The notes beneath the pieces are model-generated. The model saw only the letters and a list, made by a program, of their open reading frames with translations, ran no database searches and was not told the DNA's origin. A stretch of 24,485 nt of DNA, from IMG/VR virus record IMGVR_UViG_3300044957_001620, positions 1-24,485 of that record; one strand, given 5' to 3'. Position 1 is the first letter of the stretch. Each line of letters starts with the position of its first letter. Shown in pieces: positions 11,609-19,321 of the stretch. A program made the translations under genes and the position numbers. Source of the stretch: a virus.

Positions 11609-13683
11609 GCAGCATGCACGAGGTGCTGAACTGGGACTCACCCGAGCTGGCCAAGACTGTCTCGCGCGGCCTGGGTACCTTCGGTGTTCCGCCGCCGATG
11701 ACGCTCGAGGAGTGGGCTGCGGAACACTTCTACCTGTCGGCCGAATCGTCCTATGTCGAGCAGGCCTGGCGCCCTTGGCCCTTCCAGCGGGCGATCCTGG
11801 CATGCATCAGTAACGACGACATCCGCGCGATCGACTTCAAGAAGTCGGCACGCGTCGGCTACACGAAGATGCTGCTCGCGGCCGTCGGCTACTTCGCCGA
11901 GCACAAGCGTCGCAACCAGGCACTTTGGCAGCCGACCGACGGCGACAGCGACGAGTTCGTCAAGACCGAGCTCGACCCGATGCTGCGCGACGTGAAGGTC
12001 ATGCGCAAGGCGATGCCGGCGCACGTGTCCAGGCACAAGGACAACACGCTCGCGCAGAAGAAGTTCCTCGGCTGTCTGCTGCATACGCGCGGTGGCACCA
12101 CCGCGCGCGCGTACCGCCGGATCTCGGTCGACGTTGCCCTGCTCGACGAGCTGGACGCTTTCGACCGCGACGTTGAGAAGGAAGGCTCGCCGGACGTGCT
12201 GGCAGCCAAGCGGGTGGAAGGGGCGACCTTCCCGAAGATCATCACCGGTTCGACGCCGAAGCTGCAGGGCTTCTCGCTTATCGATGACCGATACCGGGCG
12301 GCCGATGTCCGCCTCAAGTACGCGATCCCATGCCCATCGTGCGGCGAGTTCCATGCGCTGTCATGGGGGAAGAAGGACGACAAGCACGGCTTTAGGTGGA
12401 TCAACGGCGATCCCGAGACGGTGCTGCACATGTGTCCGCACAACGGCTGCCTGATCTCCCAGGCGCAGTACCTGGCGGTAGCCGACCAGGGCCGCTGGCA
12501 GAACGAGGACGGCAGCATCACCGTCGACGCCGCTGGCGTGTTCCGCAACGCGGCCGGCGAGGAAATCCCCGCGCTCGAGCACATCGCGTTTCACGTGTGG
12601 ACGGCGTACAGCCCACTGGTGACCTGGTCGCGGCTGGTCGAGGAATTCCTGGAAGCCTACGAGGCGGCCCAAGGCGGCGACATCACCAAGCTCAAGGCGT
12701 TCACGAACACGACCCTGGGTGAGGTCTGGGCGCTGGAGCAGGAGAAGAGCGACGCCGAGCAGCTGAAGGAACGTGCCGAGCCCTACAAGCTCGGCACGGT
12801 GCCGATGGGGTGTGTGCGGCTGCTGGCCGGCTGTGACACGCAGGACAACCGCATCGAGGTCACGGTGCGCGGCTACGGGCGCGGGTGCGAGACCTGGAAA
12901 ATCGATCACCGGATTTTGTATGGCAACCCGAGTGAGGACCAGGTGTGGGAGGACGTGGCCGAGTACCTCTTCGAAACCGAGTTCCCGCACACGTGCGGCA
13001 AGCAGCTGCAGATCTTCGCTTCGTCGATCGATACCGGTGGCCACCACACCCAGGCGGTCTACGCCTTCGTGCACAAGCACGCGGCCCTGGGCCGGAAGAT
13101 CTTCGCTGTGAAGGGCCGCTCGGGGCGGGAGAAGCACATCAAGGATGGCGTCACGAAGGTGGACATCGATTGGCGTGGCAAGACCAAGAAGCGCGGCCTG
13201 CATCTGTGGCAGGTCGGTACCAACCTGGCCAAGGACCTGATCTACGGCCGCCTGCAGATCACGAAGCCGGGCCCCGGCTACATGCACTTCTCGAAGGAGT
13301 CGACGGATGAGTATTACGCGCAAATGGCTGGCGAGGCTCGGGTTGAGCGGGCTACCGCCGGCGGAAAGGAATCGCGTTGGACGGCGCTGCGCAAGCGCGT
13401 GGAAGCGTGGGACTGCACGGTCTACGCGGTCTGGCTGGAAGTCCACCTCGAGCTGCCCAAGAAGCCGGCCAAGTGGTGGGACGCACTTGAGGCCGAAGTC
13501 CAGCCAGCGATCGGCGACCTCTTCAGCCAGCCGGCTGCAGCAGCTCCAGAGCCGGTGAAGCCGGCGCCGCCAAGGCAGCAACAGAAACCGCCAGCACCGG
13601 CTACGCCGCCGGCGCCGGTACAGAACAGGAACGCGGGCAACCGATTCGCGTCCGATGATTGGTCCAGTAGGGGATTCAGCTAA
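11605..13683 (+). CDS. Terminase large subunit, GpA family
   Basis: A 692-aa packaging motor and endonuclease. The N-terminal ATPase has the adapted Walker A of this family, FKKSARVGYTK (residues 78-88), and Walker B VDVALLDELD (175-184) with the catalytic Glu. The CPSCGEF and MCPHNGC pairs (about 245-285) look like the zinc-binding cysteines often found in GpA terminases. The nuclease domain begins near GCDTQDNRIEVTVRGYG (about 410-426), whose Asp is a likely metal ligand. The last 50 residues are Pro/Ala-rich and may contact the portal. Lambda gpA is 641 aa. It cuts concatemers at cos and drives DNA into the prohead. Its stop overlaps the start of the Mor-family gene (TAATG). Confidence 0.95.
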   Translation: MSSMHEVLNWDSPELAKTVSRGLGTFGVPPPMTLEEWAAEHFYLSAESSYVEQAWRPWPFQRAILACISNDDIRAIDFKKSARVGYTKMLLAAVGYFAEHKRRNQALWQPTDGDSDEFVKTELDPMLRDVKVMRKAMPAHVSRHKDNTLAQKKFLGCLLHTRGGTTARAYRRISVDVALLDELDAFDRDVEKEGSPDVLAAKRVEGATFPKIITGSTPKLQGFSLIDDRYRAADVRLKYAIPCPSCGEFHALSWGKKDDKHGFRWINGDPETVLHMCPHNGCLISQAQYLAVADQGRWQNEDGSITVDAAGVFRNAAGEEIPALEHIAFHVWTAYSPLVTWSRLVEEFLEAYEAAQGGDITKLKAFTNTTLGEVWALEQEKSDAEQLKERAEPYKLGTVPMGCVRLLAGCDTQDNRIEVTVRGYGRGCETWKIDHRILYGNPSEDQVWEDVAEYLFETEFPHTCGKQLQIFASSIDTGGHHTQAVYAFVHKHAALGRKIFAVKGRSGREKHIKDGVTKVDIDWRGKTKKRGLHLWQVGTNLAKDLIYGRLQITKPGPGYMHFSKESTDEYYAQMAGEARVERATAGGKESRWTALRKRVEAWDCTVYAVWLEVHLELPKKPAKWWDALEAEVQPAIGDLFSQPAAAAPEPVKPAPPRQQQKPPAPATPPAPVQNRNAGNRFASDDWSSRGFS

Positions 13684-13958
13684 TGCAAAACGAACACGAC
13701 ATTGTCGGAGCCTTCGTCAGCCTGGTCGGCGCTACGCTCGGCCTCGGGGTCTTCACCCCCGAGATGCAGCGCAGGGTAGACACGGCGATCCGCACCCAGT
13801 GGGGCGGCCAGGAGGTCTACGTCAAAAAGCACAACGTCGATCCCGAGGCGCGAGCCGTGGAGATCAAGGCCAAGTACAACGGTCGCAACCGGAAGGAGCT
13901 CATGCTCGAGTACAACATCAGCCGCTCGCAGTTCTACAGGTTCATCAAGGGCGATTAA
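13683..13958 (+). CDS. Mor/C-family transcription activator homologue
   Basis: A 91-aa protein. Residues about 57-90 have the helix-turn-helix pattern KAKYNGRNRKELMLEYNISR then SQFYRFIKG, as in the C-terminal DNA-binding domain of Mu Mor and C, the activators of middle and late transcription; residues 20-45 fit the dimerisation part of that family in a shortened form (Mor is 129 aa). Its ATG overlaps the large terminase stop. Being inside the late operon, it would be produced only after late transcription begins and could boost structural gene expression. A dyad-symmetric element starts 7 bp after its stop and recurs before the capsid gene, so those are candidate binding sites. Family call is good; targets are inferred. 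Confidence 0.75.
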   Translation: MQNEHDIVGAFVSLVGATLGLGVFTPEMQRRVDTAIRTQWGGQEVYVKKHNVDPEARAVEIKAKYNGRNRKELMLEYNISRSQFYRFIKGD

Positions 13959-13964
13959 TCGTCG

Positions 13965-13996
13965 GCAGTCTCATTTCTCCCTAGAAATGGGACTGC
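13965..13996. promoter_or_regulatory. Repeated dyad/hairpin element, copy A
   Basis: Arms GCAGTCTCATTTC (13965-13977) and GAAATGGGACTGC (13984-13996) pair over 13 bp with one G-T, around a TCCCTA loop. Twenty-nine bases (13968-13996) recur exactly at 15864-15892. It lies between the Mor-family gene and the gpW gene. There is no T-tract, so it is not an ordinary terminator. It may be an activator-binding site or an RNA control element. Confidence 0.7.
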
Positions 13997-14036
13997 CTCA
14001 GCGGTAGTGTTGGGCGCTCAGATTAAGGAGCGTCCA

Positions 14037-14264
14037 ATGACCACATCAGCACAAATGCTTGCCAAGTACCTCGAGGCCGAGCAGGCCGTCCTGGCCGGCA
14101 AGACCATCACCTTCCAGGGCCGTTCGATGGGCATGGAAAATCTCCAGGAGATCCGTGCAGGCCGGCGCGAGTGGGAAGCGCGCGTCGCCCAGGAGAACCG
14201 CGGTGCTAGCCGTAGCCCATCGATCGGCGGCATGTCGTACTCGGTGGCCAGGTTCGGGGATTGA
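14037..14264 (+). CDS. gpW-like head-tail joining protein
   Basis: A 75-aa protein. I chose ATG 14037 because AAGGAG lies six bases before it; the longer frame from GTG 14007 would start inside the intergenic element. The sequence MTTSAQMLAKYLEAEQAVLA, then GKTITFQGRSMGMENLQEIR follows the gpW fold pattern: a first helix, a short hairpin (KTITFQGRSMG) and a second helix (LQEIRAGRREWEARVAQ), then a disordered tail. Lambda gpW is 68 aa. It plugs the portal after packaging and gives the docking site for later connector proteins. The gene is directly before the portal gene, as in lambda, and its stop overlaps the portal start. Confidence 0.8.
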   Translation: MTTSAQMLAKYLEAEQAVLAGKTITFQGRSMGMENLQEIRAGRREWEARVAQENRGASRSPSIGGMSYSVARFGD

Positions 14265-15796
14265 TGATGAAAGCCGACCCGAAGGTGCACCTCAACTTCG
14301 TCGACCAGGCGATCGCGTTCTTCTTTCCAGGTGCCGGGGTGCGCCGCCTGGCCGCGCGGAACGTGCTGAGCCACTACGAGGCGGCCAAGCCGTCCCGGCT
14401 GCGCAAGGGCCGCAAGGCCAACGGTTCGCCGAACGCTGGCCCGCAGATGGGCGCTGTAGGCCTGCGCGGCCTGGCCCGTAACCTCGAGGCGAACCACGAC
14501 CTCGCGCGCGGTGCGCTGCGCACCCTGGTGAACAATGTGGTGGGCGCGAGCGGCATCGGGATCGAGCCGCAGCCGCGTCGCCGTGACGGCTCCATCCACG
14601 TCGAGTACGCGGCTGCGCTGCGCACGGCCTACCGCGACTGGGCGCAGACGCCCGAGGTCACGCAGCGGCACCACTGGAGCAAGGTGCAACGCTTGGTGGC
14701 GAAGACCTGGCTACGCGATGGCGAGTGCTTCGCGCAGCGGCTCATCGGCGCCGTGCCGCTGCTGGACCACGGCACCAAGGTCCCATACTCCCTGGAGCTG
14801 ATCGAGCCCGACCTGATTCCGTTCGATCACCACGATGCCGCGCGCGGGATCCAGCAGGGGATCGAGCGCAACACCTGGGGCAAGCCGACCGGCTACTGGG
14901 CCTACAAGGAATTCCCAGGCGGCGATGTGTGGACGAAGCGCAGCTACGAGCTCAAGAGGATCGAGGCCGGCCGCATGCACCATATCGCTTCGCTCGACCG
15001 CATCGGCCAGCTGCGCGGCGTTTCCGAATTTGCCAGCGTCATCACCCGCCTCGAGGATATCAAGGACTACGAGGAATCCGAACGCATCGCTGCAAAGGTC
15101 GCGGCCTCCCTGACCGCGTACGTCAAGAAGGGCTCGCCCGAAGCCTTCGGGGCGGACCCGGACGCCGCACCTGGCCAGCCGCGCGAGCTGAACCTGTCGC
15201 CCGGCATGATCATCGACAGTCTGGCGGTGGGCGAGGAGATCGGCATGATCGACTCCAACCGTCCAAACCCCAACCTGGTCACGTTCCGGCAGGGCCAGCT
15301 GCGCGCGGTTGCCGCTGGGTTCGGAGGTAGCTACTCGAGCATCTCGCGCGACTACAGCGGAACCTATTCGTCCCAGCGGCAGGAGCTGGTTGAGCAGTGG
15401 ATCCACTACGCGGTGCTGTGCGACGAATTCGTCGGGCAGTTCGTGCAGCCGACCTGGAACGACTTCGTCCTGGCCGCTCGTCTTTCCGGCGTCGTGCCCA
15501 TGCCGGCAGACGTTGATCCGGACACGGCTGATGATGCGCTCTTCGTCGGCCAGTCGATGCCCTGGATCGACCCGCTCAAGGAAGCCATGGCATGGCAAGC
15601 GCTCGTCGAGGCCGGCTTCGCCAGCGAGGTCGAGGTCATGCGCAAGCGCGGTGTCAACCCGCGCGACGTGCTCGAGCAGATCGTGGCGCACCGCAAGGAA
15701 TGCGCGGAAAAGGGGCTGGTGTTCAAGTCCGACTTCGCCAACCAGAACAAAGGGGCGCCGCCAGCTCCGCCACCGGAAGACACGAAGGACGAGTAG
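14264..15796 (+). CDS. Lambda-type portal protein
   Basis: A 510-aa protein from ATG 14264, which overlaps the gpW-like stop (TGATG); ATG 14267 is an alternative. The order of features is that of the lambda gpB portal family (Phage_portal_2): a first segment ending GPQMGAVGLRGLARNLEANH, then DLARGALRTLVNNVVGASGI, a central WLRDGECFAQRL and LELIEPDLIPFD, YWAYKEFPGGDVW, and the stem/crown region with SYSSISRDYSGTYSSQRQEL and EQWIHYAVLCDEFV. It forms the 12-mer ring through which DNA enters the prohead. Lambda gpB is 533 aa. The last 30 residues are Pro-rich and charged. A strong terminator follows the gene. Confidence 0.93.
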   Translation: MMKADPKVHLNFVDQAIAFFFPGAGVRRLAARNVLSHYEAAKPSRLRKGRKANGSPNAGPQMGAVGLRGLARNLEANHDLARGALRTLVNNVVGASGIGIEPQPRRRDGSIHVEYAAALRTAYRDWAQTPEVTQRHHWSKVQRLVAKTWLRDGECFAQRLIGAVPLLDHGTKVPYSLELIEPDLIPFDHHDAARGIQQGIERNTWGKPTGYWAYKEFPGGDVWTKRSYELKRIEAGRMHHIASLDRIGQLRGVSEFASVITRLEDIKDYEESERIAAKVAASLTAYVKKGSPEAFGADPDAAPGQPRELNLSPGMIIDSLAVGEEIGMIDSNRPNPNLVTFRQGQLRAVAAGFGGSYSSISRDYSGTYSSQRQELVEQWIHYAVLCDEFVGQFVQPTWNDFVLAARLSGVVPMPADVDPDTADDALFVGQSMPWIDPLKEAMAWQALVEAGFASEVEVMRKRGVNPRDVLEQIVAHRKECAEKGLVFKSDFANQNKGAPPAPPPEDTKDE

Positions 15797-15815
15797 CCCA
15801 TCGACACCCGAAAAG

Positions 15816-15840
15816 AAGCCGCCCAGTGGGCGGCTTTTTC
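15816..15840 (+). terminator. Strong terminator between portal and capsid genes
   Basis: AAGCCGCCC (15816-15824), loop AGT, GGGCGGCTT (15828-15836) and TTTC form a 9-bp GC-rich stem with U-tail, 20 bp after the portal stop. A terminator inside a late operon implies antiterminated transcription from pR' or a separate transcript for the capsid gene. Confidence 0.85.
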
Positions 15841-15863
15841 GTTGGGCGCCCGATGCAAAAACT

Positions 15864-15892
15864 GTCTCATTTCTCCCTAGAAATGGGACTGC
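15864..15892. promoter_or_regulatory. Repeated dyad/hairpin element, copy B
   Basis: Arms GTCTCATTTC (15864-15873) and GAAATGGGAC (15880-15889) around TCCCTA. The 29 bases to 15892 are identical to copy A, while the flanks differ and the stem is shorter here (10 bp). It lies just past the terminator and 55 bp before the start of the protease-capsid gene. A TACAGG at 15906-15911 might serve as a weak -10 for an activator-dependent promoter. Confidence 0.7.
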
Positions 15893-15947
15893 TGGACAAA
15901 CACACTACAGGCTTCAACACGACCATCAACTGACGAAGGAACTGACG

Positions 15948-17990
15948 ATGGCAACACCGACAGACGACAAAGACAAAACACCGCAGTGGTACACCATTCG
16001 TGCGAAGGCAGGTGCCCGTTACAGCATTGCAGGTGCCGCCGTGGTCGCTGCGGCCGAAATCCTGATTTACGGCGACATCGGCGAAAGCTGGTATGGCGAC
16101 ACGATCGCCGCCAAGAACTTCGTGCGCGAAGTTGCCGCCCTGGACGTGGAAGAGCTGACGGTTCGTATCAACAGCTACGGCGGCTCGGTCACCGACGGTA
16201 TCGCCATCCACAACGCGCTCAAGCGACACAAGGCGCATGTCACCACCGTCGTCGATGGTATCGCCGCGTCGATCTCCAGCCTCATCGCAATGGCGGGCGA
16301 CACGGTCGAGATGGCCGATAACGCGCAGCTCATGCTGCACGCACCGTGGGGTGGGTTAGCGGGTAACAGCGCAGCTCATCGCGAGTACGCCGACATGCTC
16401 GACAGCTGGGCAGATGCGATGTCCACCACCTACGCATCGAAGACGGGTACCGACAAAGCCGAAATGCTGGCCCTGCTCACGGACGGCAAGGACCACTGGT
16501 ACACGGCCGAGCAGGCGCTCGAAGCCAAGCTCGTCGACGCGATCGTCACCGGCCTGCCGATCGCCGCCATGGCCCACATGAAAGATTCCATCAAGGCGCG
16601 GTATGCATCGCTTCCGCAGCCGACTCCACCGGCGGCAGCTGCCGCGCCTCAACCACAATCGAAAGAGAGCAATACGATGACCGAAGAAGAGAAGAAGGCA
16701 GCCGCCCAGGCTGTCGCTAAAGCAGCACTGGAAGCTGACAAGGCTCGCCGCGCAAGTATCGCTGCTGCGTTCTCGAAGTTCACCAGCGTCGAAGGTGTGG
16801 CCACCCTGCAGGCCGCCTGCGCCGATGACCACGACTGCACCATCGAGCAGGCGAACACCAAGCTGCTGGCCCACCTCGGCCAGGGCTCGAAGCCGGTCGC
16901 CGGCAGCTACATCGTCACCCTGGAAGACGAGCGTGACAAGTTCCGCGCTGGTGCCCAGGCCTCGATCCTGGCGCGCGGCAACCTGGCGAAGGACGACGGT
17001 GCGAACAACTATCGCGGCTTCTCGCTGATGGACCTGGCACGCGAGTGCCTGGCCCACGCCGGCGTGAACGCTCGCGGCATGGGCAAGATGGAAGTGGTCG
17101 CTGCCGCCTTCACCCACACCAGCTCGGACTTCCCGCTGCTGCTGGCCAACGTCGCCAACAAGGCGATGTTGAAAGGCTACGAGGAAGCGGACGAGACCTT
17201 CCAGCTGTGGACCTCGACCGGCACCCTGGGTGACTTCAAGCCGGGCAAGCGCCTGGACCTGAATACCTTCCCGTCGCTCGACAAGGTGTCCGACGGCGGC
17301 GAGTACAAGTACGCCACCGTGGGCGAGCGCGGCGAGACCGTGCAGCTGGCCACCTACGGCAAGATGTTCTCGATGACCCGTCAGACCATCATCAACGATG
17401 ACCTCGACGCCTTCACCAAGATCCCCCGTCGCATGGGCCGCGCGGCGATCCGCACGATCGGTGACCTGGTGTACGCGATCCTGACCGGCAACCCGCTGAT
17501 GGCTGACGGCGTCGCCCTGTTCCACGGCGACCACAATAACTTGCTGGCAGGTGGCGGCATCAACACCGCCGGCATCGACGCTATGCGCGTCGCGATGGCC
17601 AAGCAGAAGGACGGCAATGCAGTGCTGAACATCCGCATGGCCAAGCTGCTGGTGCCGGTCGCACTGGAAGGTACCGCCAAGGTCACGATGGAAAGCGAGT
17701 ACGAAGTCGGCGCCGCTGCCAAGAACAACACCGTGCCGAACTCGGTGCGTGGCCTGGCTGAAGTCATTAGCGACGCCCGCCTGGACGCGGCATCGGCCAC
17801 GACCTGGTACGGCGCCGCCGACCAGAACGTCCACGACACCGTGGAAGTTCAGTACCTGGACGGCAACCAGACCCCTACCCTGGAGCAGCAGGACGGCTGG
17901 ACCCGCGACGGCGTCGAATTCAAGGTGCGCATGGATGCCGGCGTCAAGGCGCTCGACTTCCGCACCCTGGCCAAGAACCCTGGCGCATAA
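15948..17990 (+). CDS. ClpP-type prohead protease/major capsid fusion protein
   Basis: A 680-aa protein; I chose ATG 15948 behind GAAGGA, since the open frame further upstream is an out-of-frame shadow of the portal gene. Residues 1-215 are a ClpP-like protease with GGSVTDG (79-85), catalytic Ser108 in GIAASISS, His131 in LMLHAPWG and Asp near 197 (KLVDAIV). A Pro/Ala/Gln linker (220-240) leads to a charged helical stretch (245-275) that looks like a scaffold, and from about 310 a Mu gpT-like major head domain (FTHTSSDFPLLLANVANKAM; MFSMTRQTIINDDLDAF; ALFHGDHNNL). Such fusions are known in phages and release the shell protein by self-cleavage. An internal ATG at 16677 could give a second, protease-free product of 437 aa. 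Confidence 0.93.
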   Translation: MATPTDDKDKTPQWYTIRAKAGARYSIAGAAVVAAAEILIYGDIGESWYGDTIAAKNFVREVAALDVEELTVRINSYGGSVTDGIAIHNALKRHKAHVTTVVDGIAASISSLIAMAGDTVEMADNAQLMLHAPWGGLAGNSAAHREYADMLDSWADAMSTTYASKTGTDKAEMLALLTDGKDHWYTAEQALEAKLVDAIVTGLPIAAMAHMKDSIKARYASLPQPTPPAAAAAPQPQSKESNTMTEEEKKAAAQAVAKAALEADKARRASIAAAFSKFTSVEGVATLQAACADDHDCTIEQANTKLLAHLGQGSKPVAGSYIVTLEDERDKFRAGAQASILARGNLAKDDGANNYRGFSLMDLARECLAHAGVNARGMGKMEVVAAAFTHTSSDFPLLLANVANKAMLKGYEEADETFQLWTSTGTLGDFKPGKRLDLNTFPSLDKVSDGGEYKYATVGERGETVQLATYGKMFSMTRQTIINDDLDAFTKIPRRMGRAAIRTIGDLVYAILTGNPLMADGVALFHGDHNNLLAGGGINTAGIDAMRVAMAKQKDGNAVLNIRMAKLLVPVALEGTAKVTMESEYEVGAAAKNNTVPNSVRGLAEVISDARLDAASATTWYGAADQNVHDTVEVQYLDGNQTPTLEQQDGWTRDGVEFKVRMDAGVKALDFRTLAKNPGA

Positions 17991-18009
17991 CCCTGACCAT
18001 CCACCCACG

Positions 18010-18027
18010 GCGCCGCGCAAGCGGCGC
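18010..18027 (+). other. GNRA-loop hairpin after the capsid gene
   Basis: GCGCCGC-GCAA-GCGGCGC is a perfect 7-bp GC stem with a GCAA tetraloop, 20 bp after the capsid stop and before the next ribosome site. There is no U-tail, so it is more likely an mRNA-stabilising or processing hairpin protecting the highly used capsid message than a terminator. Confidence 0.55.
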
Positions 18028-18052
18028 TCCCTGAATCGAAAAGGAGCCAGTA

Positions 18053-18382
18053 ATGGCAAAGAACTACGTGAGCGAAGGCGACGTGCTCGACTACACCAAC
18101 ACCGGCGCGCTGATCCCTTCCGGCGCCGTCGTTGTGATGGGCAAGCGCATCGGCGTCGCATTGGCCGATATCCCGACCAACAGCACTGGCTCGGTATCCA
18201 TGACCGGCGTCTGGACGCTGCCCCGGCTGACTACCGATGACACCACCCAAGGCGAGGTGCTTTACTGGGACGCCGCAAACAACCGCGTCACCGAAGCTGC
18301 TGGCGCGCTGCCCGTGGCAGGTTACGCCGCAGCTGCTGCCGGCGTGAACGCGACCACCGTCCGCGTCAAGATCAACGCCTGA
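18053..18382 (+). CDS. DUF2190-type capsid decoration protein
   Basis: A 109-aa protein with AAGGAG seven bases before the ATG. The pattern MAKNYVSEGDVLDYTNTGAL then IPSGAVVVMGKRIGVALADI, TGSVSMTGVWTLP and GEVLYWDAANNRVT is the DUF2190 family: a small beta-rich protein nearly always found next to major capsid genes. Members act as head decoration or stabilisation proteins and some older records carry a misleading RecA/RadA recombinase label. The position directly after the capsid gene corresponds to lambda gpD. Its stop overlaps the start of the next gene (TGATG). Confidence 0.85.
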   Translation: MAKNYVSEGDVLDYTNTGALIPSGAVVVMGKRIGVALADIPTNSTGSVSMTGVWTLPRLTTDDTTQGEVLYWDAANNRVTEAAGALPVAGYAAAAAGVNATTVRVKINA

Positions 18383-18684
18383 TGTTCGCTGACCTCGAGG
18401 CCCGTGCCAATCGCCTGGTGATGGAGCGCCTGGCGAACGCCGTGGCCCGCGTACCCGGCGTCGACGGTGACATTCCCGTCATCTTCGACGCCGAATTCAA
18501 GGCGGGCATGGTCGGCATCGGCATGGGCGCTGCAGCGCCGCAGCTTGTCATCGCCAGTGAGCGCGTGCCGGCTGACTTCATCGAGATGCGCATCACCGTC
18601 AACGGTTCGGCTTGGAAGGTTGCGGACTGCCAGCCGGACGGCGATCAGGCAGGTCTCAGCCTCGCGATCCTGGAGAAGGCATGA
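18382..18684 (+). CDS. Head-tail attachment protein (FII-like)
   Basis: A 100-aa protein. Length, place after the decoration gene and pattern (MFADLEARANRLVMERLANA; VPGVDGDIPVIFDAEFKAG; a beta-rich second half with RVPADFIEMRITVNGSAWKV and CQPDGDQAGLSLAILEKA) agree with the FII/Phage_attach family, which forms the interface between the filled head and the tail in lambda-like phages. Lambda gpFII is 117 aa. No enzyme motif is present or expected. It overlaps its neighbours at both ends by 1-4 bp, so it is translated within one coupled series. Confidence 0.75.
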   Translation: MFADLEARANRLVMERLANAVARVPGVDGDIPVIFDAEFKAGMVGIGMGAAAPQLVIASERVPADFIEMRITVNGSAWKVADCQPDGDQAGLSLAILEKA

Positions 18685-19130
18685 CGACCCAGCACTTGGT
18701 CATCGTCCAAGCGATCGCGCAGCGCCTGCAGGAGGACCCGGCCCTGGCGGCCGCCAAGTTTTACCTCAACCGCCGGCGAGCGATCCCAGCCGACAAGACG
18801 CGTGCGGTCGTGGTCCGCCTCGGCCGCTCCCTTTCGCAGGAGGTGAAGCAGCTGGGCGGCCGCACCACCTGGCGCACGCTGATCGAGATTGAGTGCTATG
18901 GCCGCGACGGCGCCGACGACGTTCCTGGCGCCGTGGCCGACGAGGTGCTGGAAGCGGTTTTCGACATCCTCGACGCCGGTCCAGGCCTCGGCTACGGCGT
19001 GCTGGACATCGAGCCCCTTCCCGGCGACACGCTGGCCTGGGACTTCGACGAGCTGGACAACAGCATGGCGTGCGTGAGCGCGCGCTTCGTAGTGAATCAC
19101 CAAACAAACGGGAGAACCCTAAAGTTATGA
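18681..19130 (+). CDS. Tail terminator/completion protein (gpU-like)
   Basis: A 149-aa protein. I chose ATG 18681, which overlaps the preceding stop (ATGA); the frame further upstream is a shadow. The start MTTQHLVIVQAIAQRLQEDP, central strand and charged stretch TWRTLIEIECYGRDGADDVP, helix AVADEVLEAVFDIL and ending LAWDFDELDNSMACVSARFV are typical of small alpha/beta tail terminator proteins of siphophages such as lambda gpU (131 aa), which stop tail polymerisation and join to the head. Position between the head-tail joining and tail tube genes supports the call. Sequence-level assignment to gpU itself is less sure than the role. Confidence 0.7.
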   Translation: MTTQHLVIVQAIAQRLQEDPALAAAKFYLNRRRAIPADKTRAVVVRLGRSLSQEVKQLGGRTTWRTLIEIECYGRDGADDVPGAVADEVLEAVFDILDAGPGLGYGVLDIEPLPGDTLAWDFDELDNSMACVSARFVVNHQTNGRTLKL

Positions 19131-19318
19131 ACGACCAGACCGACGGTGCCGACGAGGCGCTGCAGACCACCGACCAGGGGCAAGTGCAGACGTCTGCACA
19201 GGCCGCAGCCGAAGTGGCGTACAAGGAGCCCGCCCTGGGCGGCAGCTACATCCGCAACCCCGAAACCGGCGACCTGGTCAAGCAGGAGCCGGTCGAACAA
19301 CAGAACGAGCAGGAGTAA
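19127..19318 (+). CDS. Small acidic Gln-rich protein before the tail tube gene
   Basis: A 63-aa protein whose ATG overlaps the preceding stop (ATGA). It is acidic and Gln-rich, without a hydrophobic core, except for the conserved-looking segment PALGGSYIRNPETGDLV near the C-terminus. Small proteins with a GGSY-x-R-(N/D)-P-x-T-G motif occur in my memory beside tail genes of similar phages, without known role. It is probably intrinsically disordered and may be an assembly factor. The second copy of the perfect 16-bp palindrome lies inside this gene (encoding VQTSA), and its 3' end carries the ribosome site of the tail tube gene. Confidence 0.6.
   Translation: MNDQTDGADEALQTTDQGQVQTSAQAAAEVAYKEPALGGSYIRNPETGDLVKQEPVEQQNEQE
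19184..19199. promoter_or_regulatory. Perfect 16-bp palindrome, copy 2
   Basis: An exact copy of the palindrome at 10208-10223 (GTGCAGACGTCTGCAC), here inside the coding sequence of the small acidic protein and about 120 bp before the tail tube start. Flanking bases differ from copy 1 except for AGG a few bases later. Confidence 0.55.
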
Positions 19319-19321
19319 GCA

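Noticed and set aside
14007-14036. GTG start giving an 85-aa gpW-like protein
   Set aside because: No ribosome site precedes it, while ATG 14037 has AAGGAG at ideal spacing and the family length fits the shorter form.
15309-15947. N-terminal 213 codons of the long frame that holds the protease-capsid gene
   Set aside because: This part is out of frame with the portal gene and is Ser/Arg-rich shadow sequence; the terminator and dyad element also lie inside it. The real start is ATG 15948 with its ribosome site.
16356-18161. 601-aa minus-strand frame opposite the capsid fusion gene
   Set aside because: Antisense shadow of the capsid gene; low-complexity Arg/Gly/Val composition and no ribosome site.
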